From the NCBI GenBank assembly GCA_009746045.1, contig RPFO01000076.1:4129433-4193432 (forward strand): a stretch of DNA of 64,000 nucleotides, written 5' to 3'. Under the pieces are notes generated by a model. The model worked only from the letters and a program-made list of their open reading frames with translations. It did no database searches and was not told where the DNA came from. Each line of letters begins with the position of its first letter. Position 1 is the stretch's first letter. This DNA is from Mesostigma viride. Lineage: Eukaryota; Streptophyta; Mesostigmatophyceae; Mesostigmatales; Mesostigmataceae. The translations under genes were made by a program, and so were the position numbers. Positions 28,444 to 39,078 of this stretch are shown in pieces.

Positions 28444-29699
28444 TGTAGGATAGGTGCTGAAGCTAAGGTCCATTGGAGTGCAGGCTTTAACAGTTGAGCC
28501 TAGCCACACCCTCAAAATCATTGTACAAGTCATTGTCAAGTTAGGCCAGTTCACCATGCTGGGGCCCAGCACATGCCCCCTTGGTCCAATCTTGTCCCCA
28601 ACAGCAGCGAGGGTGGGTGGGTGGGAGCTGCAAAAAGGCCTCCCTACGTTCACCACACCACTCTAAGTACGGTGTGAAAATGGAAAACAAAGCACATGTC
28701 TCAAGGCGCCGCGCCCCCCTCAATCAAGGGCGGGCACGGTTGCCAGTAGGCACTAGTACCGGCGCACCGCCGGTCCCTTTCTCTCTCTAGTCCTAAGTAA
28801 CAACAAGCACCTTACATGGTGTAGGTGACGTACGGTAGAGCTACGCTACAGGCGGCAGATTGGCCCCCTTTGAGCCCGCCGCAACATAACTATAAAATGA
28901 GCAGATAGCTCAGAAAATAGGTGCTGAAGCTAAGGTCCATTGGAGTGCCTTCCTACCAGAGAAACAAGTTTATTACAATAAGTGTGTGCAGGCTTTAACA
29001 GTTGAGCCTAGCCACACCCTCAAAATCATTGTACAAGTCATTGTCAAGTTAGGCCAGTTCACCATGCTGGGGCCCAGCACATGCCCCCTTGGTCCAATCT
29101 TGTCCCACATCACCATCTCTGGCCACCCAGGCCGTTTCCAGCCCTGGTGGTAGGAACGCAACCACTTGGAATGCTGGGCTCTTGTTGGCATGATGATGCC
29201 CCCCTTCCCGCCCCCGTGTGGCCGCTACGGTCTCCCGGCGGACGCAGGGCGGAGCCACATGCGTTCCTCTTCTTAGAGGGGCGCATCCCAGTGCTGCCGC
29301 TTTAGGACTTATGCCACCTGGGAACGTCTCCAGCTCACCCAACCACCATCACCAGCCCACCGGCAAAGCCGCTGGGATTTCCCGAGGGTAGAGCCACTGC
29401 CACTGGCCCCATTACCCCCCATCGTGGTGATAATGATGGCTGCGGACCTCCTAGCGCCAAGGCTCACCATCGCCATGGTGTCACGAGCCTTGGCGCAGCC
29501 GCAGCCGAGTGGAGCTTTATTATGGTATATAATGCATTTTCTTAAAACAAAGCCGGACCGCACTGCCGGGTTCCACACGCACCCCCCCTCGTGGGGGGCG
29601 CGTGAAAACGGCAAAGGCAAAGCGGAGCCCGCTGCCTTTGGGCGGGCGTAGCGGAGCCTTTGCCGTTTTCACGCGCCCCCCGCGAGGGGAAAATTTTTT
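28440..29699 (-). repeat. Right arm of the large inverted repeat
   Basis: Inverse of 25171-26490, containing S, R copy 3 (28626-28916), S again and the foldback element (29585-29689). The spacer between arms is about 1.95 kb. The arms could form a cruciform or, if transcribed, a long hairpin RNA. Confidence 0.88.
28626..28916 (-). repeat. Repeat R, copy 3
   Basis: 291 bp, inverted relative to copies 1 and 2. Confidence 0.92.
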
Positions 29700-30438
29700 C
29701 AGGAAAGCTGCGCAAACCATGGGGGTTTCCTTACGGATTACCCCCGAAACCGCGCTGCAGCTTGAATTCCCCCCTCGCCTTGGCACCATGCCCCGCCCTA
29801 ACATCCTTCCCCTTCCCCGCTGTGGACCGTCAGTCCCAACAACTCGTCCCCGTTTAAATTACGCGTCAACGACCCCGCCATTCCGCCCTGGCCGCCGGCC
29901 GCTGCCGACTCAATTAGCACGAGGAAATGTTAGGCTGTTTAGGGTGCTGCCCCCCTTGGCGCTGGGGCTGCAGCCACCCCGCTCCTGTGCTGGCCTGGGG
30001 GCTCGGCTCCGCCTTCTTCCTGCTCGCATAGCGCCCTCATGCACTATCGACATTTATTAGCCAGGCCCAGCGCATCCGATACCCAGCGAATTTGCCTGAG
30101 GCGTAATCCCCCTCCGCCTGTAGCTGTTGCCACCCAAGCACCACGATTGCCCCGCTTTAGTTGTCCGATCAAGAGTCACTCCCGCGTCTATCCAGACCCC
30201 TCCCGCGAGCTCGGGGTGGCGAGTACAACGGGCGAGCAAAAATACACAATCTGGCACTGGCAGCTACCGCCCGCACTTCGAATGGCAAATTCTTGGGGTG
30301 CTGCCGACCCCCGTCGCGCAGCCGTCATAACTTTAAATAAAACAGGCCCCCGAATAATAATTCGGAGGCCGGTAGCTGTGATTTACATTCGGCACCGCCA
30401 TAGCAGTGCACACACGCCCCAGAATGGGCCGTCGACAG
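29700..30438. other. No gene; unique sequence between right arm and R copy 4
   Basis: No domain-bearing ORF. Counterpart in position to 24423-25170 but not obviously homologous to it. Confidence 0.4.
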
Positions 30439-30732
30439 AGCTGCAAAAAGGCCTCCCTACGTTCACCACACCACTCTAAGTACGGTGTGAAAATGGAAAA
30501 CAAAGCACATGTCTCAAGGCGCCGCGCCCCCCTCAATCAAGGGCGGGCACGGTTGCCAGTAGGCACTAGTACCGGCGCACCGCCGGTCCCTTTCTCTCTC
30601 TAGTCCTAAGTAACAACAAGCACCTAACATGGTGTAGGTGACGTACGGTAGAGCTACGCTACAGGCGGCAGATCGGCCCCCTTTGAGCCCGCCGCACCAT
30701 AATAACTATAAAATGAGCAGATAGCTCAGAAA
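30439..30732 (-). repeat. Repeat R, copy 4
   Basis: 294 bp, inverted, with a small insertion near the outer end. With copy 1 it brackets the 6.6-kb complex 24132-30732. No target duplication was found at the outer junctions. Confidence 0.9.
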
Positions 30733-31270
30733 TTTTTTACGACTTCACTTGCAAAGATTCGTGTTTGCTTGCACCAGCTGAGGTTAGGTGGGGACCTGTA
30801 GGGTCGGCTGGTTGCTTACCGAATCTTTGGCTGATTTGGGTTATTTAGTGAGTCGTGATTAATTATTGTATAGTGGATTCGGACCGGCCCAAGGGGTCGA
30901 TGGGCGAGTTTTATGTTTGTCAGTCTTGGGAACCTTGTACAACTACCTGTACGGTTAACGCACTAGCCTGGGGGTGCGTGGCCACGCTGTTTGTAGTGGC
31001 GTTTTCAGCACTGTTCAGGCCGGTGTGTGACGCATGCCGGTGTTAATTAATTTAGGATGATGTCAGCTTGTGTGTCGGCGGGCCATGCCTTAAGCAAGCT
31101 AGGCAGGCAATGATCCGCAATTGTTTCTTTCCCCTCCCTCCCACCCTGGAGGCTTCTTGCTTCCGCGTGCGGATTGAGAAACCACTGTTAACTGCTGCAT
31201 TTGTGGCAGGGCTCCACTTATTGTATTCAATCAAATGCTGGTCTTCTTGGGAGCTGAGTGATCTTAAACT
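30733..31270 (+). repeat. W-X segment, second copy
   Basis: W (30733-31137) and X (31146-31270) adjoin here without the 830-bp stretch seen at 27276-28103. The region up to 31555 is presumed intron of the Tnp2 gene. Confidence 0.8.
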
Positions 31271-31555
31271 GCTGTGTTGGTCCATAGATCCCATGACGTA
31301 GTCCACTGTCATTAGATATTTCTGTGTACCACATCAAACCAAGTGCCCTTGTTAGGGTAAACATGTTGCTTGTAAGACTTCCTTTCATTTTTTCAATAAC
31401 TATTTATGGGGTTAGTGTCAGGATTTGCCGGAGCATTTGGGCTGACAGTGTTTGGCCACTCTGAGAATTCGCCTCTGACATAATTTTCTAATCAAATTGT
31501 CAATGTGATCGATCGTTTACATCTGTGTATCATACCATGTTTCTGTTGAATGCAG

Positions 31556-32067
31556 AGGTGGAAAAGGCGTTCGACTGCCTCCCGGACTATGTGCCTGGGC
31601 GATACCACGGACTAGCCGCTGACGGGAAAAGCGATGAGACGATGAAAACAAGTGACAAAAACAAGTACATGTGCTTGTTGTTGCCGGTCGTGTTGCGCAA
31701 TCGTTTGCATCCGGATGCCCGCACGGCATTTGTCCAGCTGTCTGTGGCCTTCAATGCTGTATTTTCAGCAAGGTGCCTCACTCAATCGCAGTTAGTCGAA
31801 GTGGGCGAAATGATGGTGCGTGAGGTGGTAGCATTAGAGTGTGTTATGCCAGCGTCAGAAATGTCAAGATCAGTCCATGCTGCATCTCACTTGGCGGAAC
31901 AGATCCGGTATGCTGGCCTGCCTGATGGCCGGAGCATGACTTGGGGTGAGCGCCAAATGGCGGTGCTTACTTCTGGCCCGTTGTCAAACAAGAACGTGGA
32001 ATGCTCCATGGGGAACTTCTTCATGGACTTCGAGGCATTGAACATCCTGAGCTACTTCACGCGCTAG
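31556..32067 (+). CDS. CACTA transposase C-terminal exon (DUF4218-like)
   Basis: Begins after a 3' splice site (TTCTGTTGAATGCAG ending 31555) and runs to TAG at 32065-32067. It contains SDKNKYMCLLLPVVLR, FVQLSVAFNAV, a helix with VREVVALECVMPAS and HAASHLAEQIRYAGLP. The order and spacing match the domain that follows Tnp2 in plant CACTA transposases (pattern: KSHDCH..QLLPVALR, L.FFN..C, LE..FPPSFFD, H...HL..E). This supports one gene spanning 23.1-32.1 kb, interrupted by the repeat complex. The C-terminus seems intact. Confidence 0.75.
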
Positions 32068-32139
32068 ACTGTGTGGGTAAGTTTTTTAAACAAACTTCGT
32101 GTTTGCTTGGCTGCATGCACATTTCCCATGTTTCAGCGA

Positions 32140-32601
32140 GTGTTTCTAGCTGGGAAGGCCAGTAGTAAGAACGGGTTACTAGGTCCCGTACCCGTTTACC
32201 GCCCTGGTGGGCAGCTAAATCATGCAACTCAAAAAGCAAGGAGGAGCGACAGATAGGAGGGACATGAGGCGCCATTGAGGGGGAGAATCTGTTATCTGCA
32301 CATAAAAAAACCCACCTACAAATTTACAGGGGTATTTGCCTAACTGTTGGGGATGGGAGGCGATGGCAGCTAAAGCTTCCGGCTCAGTGGCAGTAAATCT
32401 ACTAATAAGGCGCTCAAGATCAGAGGTAGGCATCGCTACAGAAGTATCTATATCAGGTTTAAAGAGGTCTCCTACCGCCTTGCCAAAGAGAAGGGGAGGT
32501 CCTAGAGGGACTATATTATCATAGGACTTTCCTGACCTAGTCGCTATATGGCTAAACGGTATAGAACTTTTATGTTTCCCCTCCCCCCCCACAGAGACCA
32601 C
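32140..32601 (-). pseudogene. Gypsy C integrase N-terminal remnant
   Basis: On the minus strand: SDLERLISRFT.TE, a region conserved upstream of integrase in gypsy A and D, then LLFELHDLAAHQGGKRVRDL and RSYYWP of the HHCC domain. Homology ends near 32140 at the border with the CACTA gene; the catalytic core is missing. A G8AG4 tract (complement of 32578-32590) lies at its start, encoding VGGEG. A frame change separates it from the RNase H ORF. Confidence 0.8.
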
Positions 32602-32651
32602 AGGAAGGGCCTCACATCATTGGGAGAGAGAGTCCTACGTGAGAAAGGAGG

Positions 32652-33854
32652 TCAGGCATGCGAACTGTCAGCAGTATGAAAGAGATAGGCATAAGATTCA
32701 TCATCCGGTAGTTCACCATAAGGGGTTACACCAATAGTGGTAGGAACTAGAGTAGTATTGAGAACATCTAAGTCCTCGAAAAAGGAGTAATCTGCGCGAC
32801 GGGAGAGGGCATCAGGTACTATGTTATCTACACCTTTAAAAGGGGAAAACTGTGCTAAAAACTCCATCCAGCGCGCTTGACGAGGGGTAAGGTTGGGTTG
32901 GGAGAGCAGATGGGTAAGGAGACGATAGTCCGTTTGTATAACGAATCTATAAGGATCTATCTCACAGGGTTCATTCAGACAAACATCAAATTGGGCACCT
33001 TTAAGAAAGTGCTGCCACGCGTGGCGACAATACACCACAGCTAAGAGTTCCTGCTGGTGTACAGGATAGTTACGCTCCGCGGGGAGCATTGTCCTAGAGA
33101 TATACTCAATTGGCTGTAAGCCCTGACCCTGATCCTGGAGAAGGACGCCCCCTATAGCTACCTTACTAGCGTCTGTAGCTACCACAAAGGGTTTGGTAGT
33201 ATCGGGTAGGATGAGTACGGGAGGAGAGAGGAGTAGGGATTTTAAACACTGAAAAGCAGACTGACACTCACTACTCCAGATAAAGGGGATATCTTTCTTT
33301 AATAAATGATTGATAGGGGCTGCTATAGTTGCGAAACGAGGGATAAAACGCCTATAGTAAGAGGCAGCAATCCCTAAGAAACTACGTACACTTTTAACGT
33401 CGGTAGGGGTAGGCCAATCCTGAATTGACTTAGTTTTATCCGGGTCGGTAGCGACACCGGCATCCGACAAAACATGTCCTAAAAATGGTACACTCCTACC
33501 AGAACGAACTTTAGCACGGCGAGCCCACAAGGAATTTTCAGACATTATTCTAAGACTTTCTTCATCACGTAGGTGCGTTTCAAAATCAGGGGAGTAAATA
33601 AGGATGTCATCTGAGTAAGCCTGAGCACAAGAACGATCGTGCTCAGCTAAAGAAACAGAGGAGAAGGAAGGATCCTTTAAATCAGAGGACACTTGGGGAA
33701 GGTGAGAATTACCCATAACAGGTCTAAGCACTTCATTCATCAACATTTGAAAAGAGGCAGGAGAATTACAGAGTCCCATAGCCGCTACTCTAAACTGATA
33801 ATGACCAAAAGGGGTAGCAAAGGCGGTTTTATGACAATCCTCGGGCGCTATACG
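32652..33854 (-). pseudogene. Gypsy C reverse transcriptase (C-terminal part) and RNase H
   Basis: Continues the RT cut by copia II: EDCHKTAFATPFGHYQFRVA, then AYSDDILIYS, where the active-site box is YSDD rather than YLDD. Next VRSFLGIAASYYRRFIPRFA and RNase H (VATDASKVAIGGVLL, QTDYRLLTHLL, DALSRRADYSF). HTDHR-type residues have become QTDYR. The ORF stops at 32652 before the integrase frame. The N-terminal half of RT is at 42023-42472. Confidence 0.85.
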
Positions 33855-34496
33855 AGTTAGCATATTGGTGATGCAATATGCTAAGCATATCATACTTGAA
33901 GTGGCCTTTCCAACGCCGTGCTAAACGCCTCATTTGGACAAGGAACTTGAGAGTTATCAAGTCCCGAAGTAATGCCGCCGGACGCTACAGCAGTACCAGG
34001 ACTAAGGACACGTGAGGGACAGGGCACGTGGCAGTGTTGGGTGAACCATCACAAGTTACGTGTCACAGGACCGACTGTCACTAGGAGGTACTGTGGTCAA
34101 TATTGGTTGATGGTACCAAGAATGTCACAGGACTTCAGGACTGGCAGTCCTGCAGGCCTGGGATGGACGGGTACTTGTCATGACGGATAAATCCAGAGCG
34201 TTACTGTCATTCATGGAAGGACAGACGTCCTGGATTGATGCAACCAAGGAAATTGACAGTGGCGGACCTGCCAAGGCGTGCAAGGCCTGGCAGCAATGGT
34301 GAGACCTAGAAAGGCTCGGACACAGCAGTGGCCAAGCGTCTTTTCCCAACACCGTCCGTGGGTACTGCCGCCTCAGGCTAGTGACCACAGGGTAGTGAGG
34401 CAACTGTGGTAAAGGTTAAAAGCCGCTGGTTGAAACCATGGCTCCATTCATCACATCTTGGGAAGACCAGAAACTCACTGATCCGCGTTCATCTAA
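33855..34496 (+). repeat. Copia II 5' LTR
   Basis: Starts AGTTAGCATATTGG, ends CGTTCATCTAA; repeated at 41381-42022 (offset 7526). It includes a short palindrome-like start (GCATATTGGTGATGCAATATGC). Short ORFs present in both LTRs are not coding. Confidence 0.93.
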
Positions 34497-34523
34497 ATCG
34501 TATTACAGTCTGGTCGACGGATA

Positions 34524-35486
34524 TGTCGAATTCGGACTCTGAAGCTAGGACAAACACCTTTGCGCGTGCAGCAACGGTAGCGGCGTCCAGTCCAGTACCC
34601 GCAGGAGGGCACGAGGACTCGGAGGAAGTGCGCCGAAATATTAGAGCGGTGTCGGCGCCGGGCGAGTACGTCCGAGGAGCAGCCGAGCAGCTGCTGAGAT
34701 TTCGCGAGGACCTCGCGGAAATCATCAGAAGGCTGCCAGCGTCTTGGCGGGCTGGCCACACAAACGCATTCGCGTTTGAGCAGGTGGTCACTCTGCTTTT
34801 GCAGATAATTGCCATAAGCCTCGGGGGTGCCCGAGAGATAAACGACCTTGTCGCCAATCTCCGCCTTGGGGACGACTACACCGGCGTGCCAAACGTGGTG
34901 CAGGTCGCCCGGGACAGGCGGGAGGCCATCGTTCGTGGCAGTACGCAGGCGTTGGTGGCAGAGTGCCAGAATCTGGCGCACTCTGTCTTAGAGTTGACCA
35001 GAGGCGCTGCTGATCGTGTCTTCATTACTCTTAATCCCTTCTCCATCTACACTAGTCGGGATACTCCACATTCTCGCCGAGAGTTAAACCAGCTAAGTTT
35101 GACTGTCGACGTGGTTGGCGGTCGAGAGGTCTCAGCCGACGACGCCTTCTACGACTTCGTAGATCAGCCAAGGGGCGGTAGTACAGCCGGCCCAGAGGCG
35201 TCACGAGGGCGACGGCTCTCAGGAGGGCCGTGAGCAGGCGCAGCGGGACGAGCTTAATCGCTACCACATTGACGACAACGTTGGTTTAGGTGAGGCCCAT
35301 TTGTTGAGGTGGGGGCGTTCTCGCTGGATACGTGATTACGCGTATGGTTTGAGGCTTCCGGTGGTTATTAGGCCTGTGCCTACTCACGACGACCAGGGGC
35401 AGCCATTGAATCCGGTGGAGGGACCGTTCCACGAGCCAGCACCTGCACCGGTTGCAGGAGAAGCTTCGTCTGAAAACGAGGCTTGA
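34524..35486 (+). CDS. Copia II ORF-X, unrecognised protein ahead of gag
   Basis: Starts at ATG 28 bases after the 5' LTR (MSNSDSEARTN). About 235 codons read to a stop at 35231; a frame change near 35215 leads into a further open stretch (LLRWGRSRWIRDYAYGLRLP) to 35486. The body is rich in charged helices (AAEQLLRFREDLAEIIRRLP, then FEQVVTLLLQIIAISL). I recognise no domain, zinc finger or catalytic motif. Copia I lacks an equivalent, since its gag begins 20 bases after the LTR. It could be an accessory protein, an N-terminal gag extension, or captured sequence. Coding potential is supported by length and composition only. Confidence 0.5.
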
Positions 35487-35551
35487 GGGGGTGGAGGATA
35501 GGTGGAGAGTTTGCTGTTTTCTTGTTGCAAAGTTGGTCGCAGCCATTGTAT

Positions 35552-36879
35552 ATAATGCCTAGGAGGGCAAGCCGGGGTGCGGCGACATTCGAGGAGCAAC
35601 GGGAGCGAACGGCAGAGGAGGACATCGCCAGAGAGGAAGGGGAGGCGATGGAGGAGAGGGGCGTGGAGGCGCCAGCTGGGCAACCTATCCCAGAGATGGA
35701 CCCCAGAGCCGGGAGAACACACAAGCGGTGGCGTGATGGGCAAGCTGAGGCGGAGAAAGTCAAGCGTGCCAGGCGACCTACGGATGCAGTGGTGCTCACA
35801 ACGCCTGGTGAGGAGGACGCCATCGTCACCCCAGGTGTGCGTGCTGCAAAGCAAGCTGCTGTTCACGATAGGGTGTCTGGTATGTTGCCCGAGCGTTTGG
35901 AGGCTAGGATTGACCCTCCCCAGGCACCACCAGTGCGTGTGGGGAGTGTGTTGCCTGGCACCCGTCCATTTTCTGATGCTGTGACAGTCATGAATGGGCA
36001 GAAAGCGCTCAACCCTCCCTGAAGCAAGACAACCTGGATAAATGGCTTGATGACATGAAGCTAGTTGTGGGCTCTGTCGCAGCAGGTGTGGATATTGTCA
36101 GGGTGTTTCACTCTTCCACCGCAAACAAGGGGTCGTCTGAAAGGGTCAATGACATGGCTAGGCATGCTCTGAAAGAGGGGCACACTTGGCTGCAGTTCCT
36201 AGATGACATCAAGGAGGAGTTTTCTGACAGGGTTCACAATCTCACCATGGAAAAGAAGAGAGAATTTGATGAGTTTGAGATCAAGGGTGAGGTGGCTGCT
36301 GAGCTGGCCAGGTTTGAGTTGATCGTGGAGGCAGGCAAGAAGCAGGGCTTCAGTGTGACAGTCAGGGCAGCAGCAGACCACTTCTTTGATAAGATGGGCT
36401 TGTCAGAGGAAGGTAGGGCTACTGCTAGGCAGCTCTGTGATCTCACTGATGGCACCTGGGGGGCTCTGAAGCGTGTGATACTAAACTTCAGGACCCGGGT
36501 CCCTACCTGCAAGGGTATCAGTTCTCAGGGAGGGTCAGCGTCTCAGGCTAGCCAGGGCAAGAACCGTACCCCATCTGGGACACGGTATGGTAGCAGGAGA
36601 AGGAAGCAGGCCCAGAAGGAGCAGAACCAGGGTGGTGGAGGAGGTCAGCAGGGGAACCAGAATCAGGGGAACCAGTCTGGCAACCGTAACAGCCATCAGC
36701 AGGGTAAGGGTGGTGGCCAGGGGCAGAATAACAATCAGGCCTCAGGCAACCAGAACAAGCAGGACAGCAAGGCCCCAGGGGGAGGGTCTGGCAAGAGCAA
36801 GTGTTTTGCTTGTGGCAAGGAAGGTCACTGGAAGAGGGATTGCCCAAACAAGAAGAAGGGGCAGTCTGATCAGAAGTGA
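35552..36879 (+). CDS. Copia II gag with CCHC knuckle, ending in UGA
   Basis: Likely start at ATG 35552 (MPRRASRGAATFEEQ). A frame change near 36000-36030 is required to reach the core (LDKWLDDMKLVVGSV..). Core helices (KREFDEFEIKGEV) are comparable to copia I gag. A long Gln/Gly/Asn-rich tail precedes the knuckle CFACGKEGHWKRDC. The stop is TGA at 36877-36879; the next codons CTA GTG continue open in the same frame as pol, pointing to readthrough. Gag forms the particle; the knuckle binds RNA. Confidence 0.8.
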
Positions 36880-36883
36880 CTAG
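36877..36883 (+). promoter_or_regulatory. Candidate stop-codon readthrough site UGA-CUAG between gag and pol
   Basis: TGACTAG in frame: AAG TGA CTA GTG. Pol continues in the same frame for over 700 codons. The UGA-CUA(G) context is a known efficient readthrough context in viruses and some metazoan genes. Copia III has TGA CTT at the same place (63325-63327). Confidence 0.65.
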
Positions 36884-39078
36884 TGAAGCAGTCCCGTGTA
36901 CATAGTGAGACACCCTGTGGGGACACAGCTTCACATGTAAATAAATCTGGGCAGGGTGCCACCTCTGATCAGCACCAGGGGTGTACTGATGTTCTCATTC
37001 CACAAGATTGCATGCATGCTGCAGCACAACAATCCCCTCAACTGTCAACAGGTGGAGGGTCCCCAGACAGGGTTGGCTCTGGGAGCCTAGATGCTCTGCT
37101 GGGAGGGTCTGCTGGGTCCTCTGGATCCAAGATGCAGAAGGTGGATGTTGCGTCCTCACACGCAGGGCCCGTCCAGGCGTCTTCCCAGGTGCGTAATCTG
37201 GCTAGGCAACTGAGCTACACGGATGCTGGACGCAGGCTGCACAATATCTTTGGTCACACAGCCATGGCTGAGATGTTTGGTTGGAAGATTGGAGATGAGC
37301 CACTGAGGGAAGCATGCAGGGCTGCAGCTGAGCAATGTACTTGTAAGGAGAATGCTGCCAAGAAGCCAAGGTCCCATGCTAGGGAGCCTGCCAGGGAGAA
37401 GGGGGACATCCAGGTAGACGTCCAGCATATCAGGGGCTTATACATTTTGGTGGCAGTGGACAGATTTAGCAGGTACAGGCTGCTCCAGATTCTGCCAGAT
37501 ATGAAGGGGAATACCCTGCTGCTGGGCTTGCAGACTCTCTTACCAGGCTTTGGGGTGTACAAGACAGTACAGGCTGATATTCAGTTTGAGTGCCTACTGT
37601 CACAGCAGGAGCAACTGCCATGCAAGCTGCTGGTCACGCCCAGGGAGAGCCATGGACAGCAAGGTGCTGTGGAGAGATCCATCAGGGAGGTCAAGACCGT
37701 AGTGCTGGCAGAACCTAAGGTGCCACTGGTAGCATCTGCTTTGGAGAGGGCAGTGTGGACCAGGCAGGTGGAAGAACAGTTGAACCTCAGAATAAACTAC
37801 TATTATGACGGGGTGGCTGTCAATCCTGTAGCACTGCAGTTTGGGATGCTAGCCCAGGAAGTGGTCCAGGCTTGCTTGAGGAAAGCAGACAGGGTGTTTG
37901 CTCAGTTGAGACGCAAGGATAGGGGCTGGAATGTGCTGAGGCCTCAGGTGGGGCTGAAGGTCAGAATGTGGAAGGAGCCATCAATGCAGGGCAAGAGGGG
38001 CAAGTGGCAGAACGGGGTGGTGACCTGTGTGGAAGATGCCAATCGTTCCTGCCTTGTGGCCTTGGAGAGTAATCCCAGGCATGTTTACAGGTTGAGCTGG
38101 GCCAACGTCAAGGAACGCAAGCCACATGCAATCTGGCCTGCAGACGGGCCTGGACCCCAGTGTTGGCTGGAGGGCCAGGTTAAGGACCAGGTAGTTGATG
38201 TGCCTGTCACTGACGTGGGAGGTGGCTATCCCTCTGATGATGATGAGGTGCAGGAGGCAACTGCATCACCTGTGGTGGAGCCAACGGGGGCTGGGCCTGC
38301 ACCAGGGTCCAAGAGGCCACTCATGGCAGACATTGTCCGGTCGCTCATGTTCAACAAGCACAAGGATCCCAAGGTATCTAAGTTGACTGAATGGGGTTCT
38401 TGCTGGGCTGCTACCCTAGAAGTGGATACTAACTCAGAGGTGTCTATCATCAGGGTGGAGGATGCTCAGGGCCTGAAGGTGAATAAGGCTGGCTGCAGGG
38501 CAGTGAGTGACTTTACGGGCACTGTAACAATGAAGATCCTAGGGGAAGTGACTGTGCCTATCCTGGGTGTCCCCACTGCGTTCTGTGTGGTGGAAGGGTA
38601 CCAGGGGCCTGCCATTTTGGGCCAGAATTTCTTGTGCATGCCAGGAGTGACTCTGTCAGCAGATGAGCTTGCACTAGAAGGTCATGGCAGTTTGCCCCTC
38701 CAGAGATATCACTACTCCAAGGGTCTAGCTGTGGCAGTCAAGGCTGTGAAGGGGCAGCAGAGTGTGGGGCCTGAAGGCAAGGAGCCCATTGCTGAGGACT
38801 TGTTGATCATCCCAACCACCCTAGATCCACGGGACTTGGGGGTGCACAAGTACCAGATTGCTGGTCACAGTCCTATTTCCTGGCACCAGTTGGTAGAGTT
38901 GATGCAAAGCCCCAAGATGGCTAAGGCATGGATTCTAGGGTTTGTCTCCAGTGGGCATGACTGGATAGTGTCTAACTGTGCTGAGCCTGTGGATGAGTTG
39001 CCCAGGGAGCATCAGTTGCTAAGGCTCTTGTTTGTGCTCAAGCTGAAGGAGATAGACGGGTGCAGGTGCCACATGTGA
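36883..39078 (+). CDS. Copia II pol part 1: integrase, retropepsin-like domain, start of RT
   Basis: After a gag-pol linker comes the integrase zinc domain (LHNIFGHTAMAEMFGW, ending in CTC, a CxC not CxxC). The core has D in VDVQHIRG, D in VQADIQFECL and E in QQGAVERSIREVKT. The C-terminal region has VRMWKEPS and YRLSWANVKE. Then the retropepsin-like domain: LEVDTNSEVSIIR (Asp codon 38425-38427), FTGT, TVPILGVPTAFCVVEGY, AILGQNFL (38611-38634). RT begins (DLGVHKY, LVELMQSPKM) and the frame breaks at about 39055, where one base appears missing relative to copia III. Confidence 0.88.
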   Translation: MKQSRVHSETPCGDTASHVNKSGQGATSDQHQGCTDVLIPQDCMHAAAQQSPQLSTGGGSPDRVGSGSLDALLGGSAGSSGSKMQKVDVASSHAGPVQASSQVRNLARQLSYTDAGRRLHNIFGHTAMAEMFGWKIGDEPLREACRAAAEQCTCKENAAKKPRSHAREPAREKGDIQVDVQHIRGLYILVAVDRFSRYRLLQILPDMKGNTLLLGLQTLLPGFGVYKTVQADIQFECLLSQQEQLPCKLLVTPRESHGQQGAVERSIREVKTVVLAEPKVPLVASALERAVWTRQVEEQLNLRINYYYDGVAVNPVALQFGMLAQEVVQACLRKADRVFAQLRRKDRGWNVLRPQVGLKVRMWKEPSMQGKRGKWQNGVVTCVEDANRSCLVALESNPRHVYRLSWANVKERKPHAIWPADGPGPQCWLEGQVKDQVVDVPVTDVGGGYPSDDDEVQEATASPVVEPTGAGPAPGSKRPLMADIVRSLMFNKHKDPKVSKLTEWGSCWAATLEVDTNSEVSIIRVEDAQGLKVNKAGCRAVSDFTGTVTMKILGEVTVPILGVPTAFCVVEGYQGPAILGQNFLCMPGVTLSADELALEGHGSLPLQRYHYSKGLAVAVKAVKGQQSVGPEGKEPIAEDLLIIPTTLDPRDLGVHKYQIAGHSPISWHQLVELMQSPKMAKAWILGFVSSGHDWIVSNCAEPVDELPREHQLLRLLFVLKLKEIDGCRCHM

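Noticed and set aside
33972-34403. ORFs repeated at 41498-41929
   Set aside because: They lie in the two copia II LTRs; duplication comes from the LTR pair and no domain is present.
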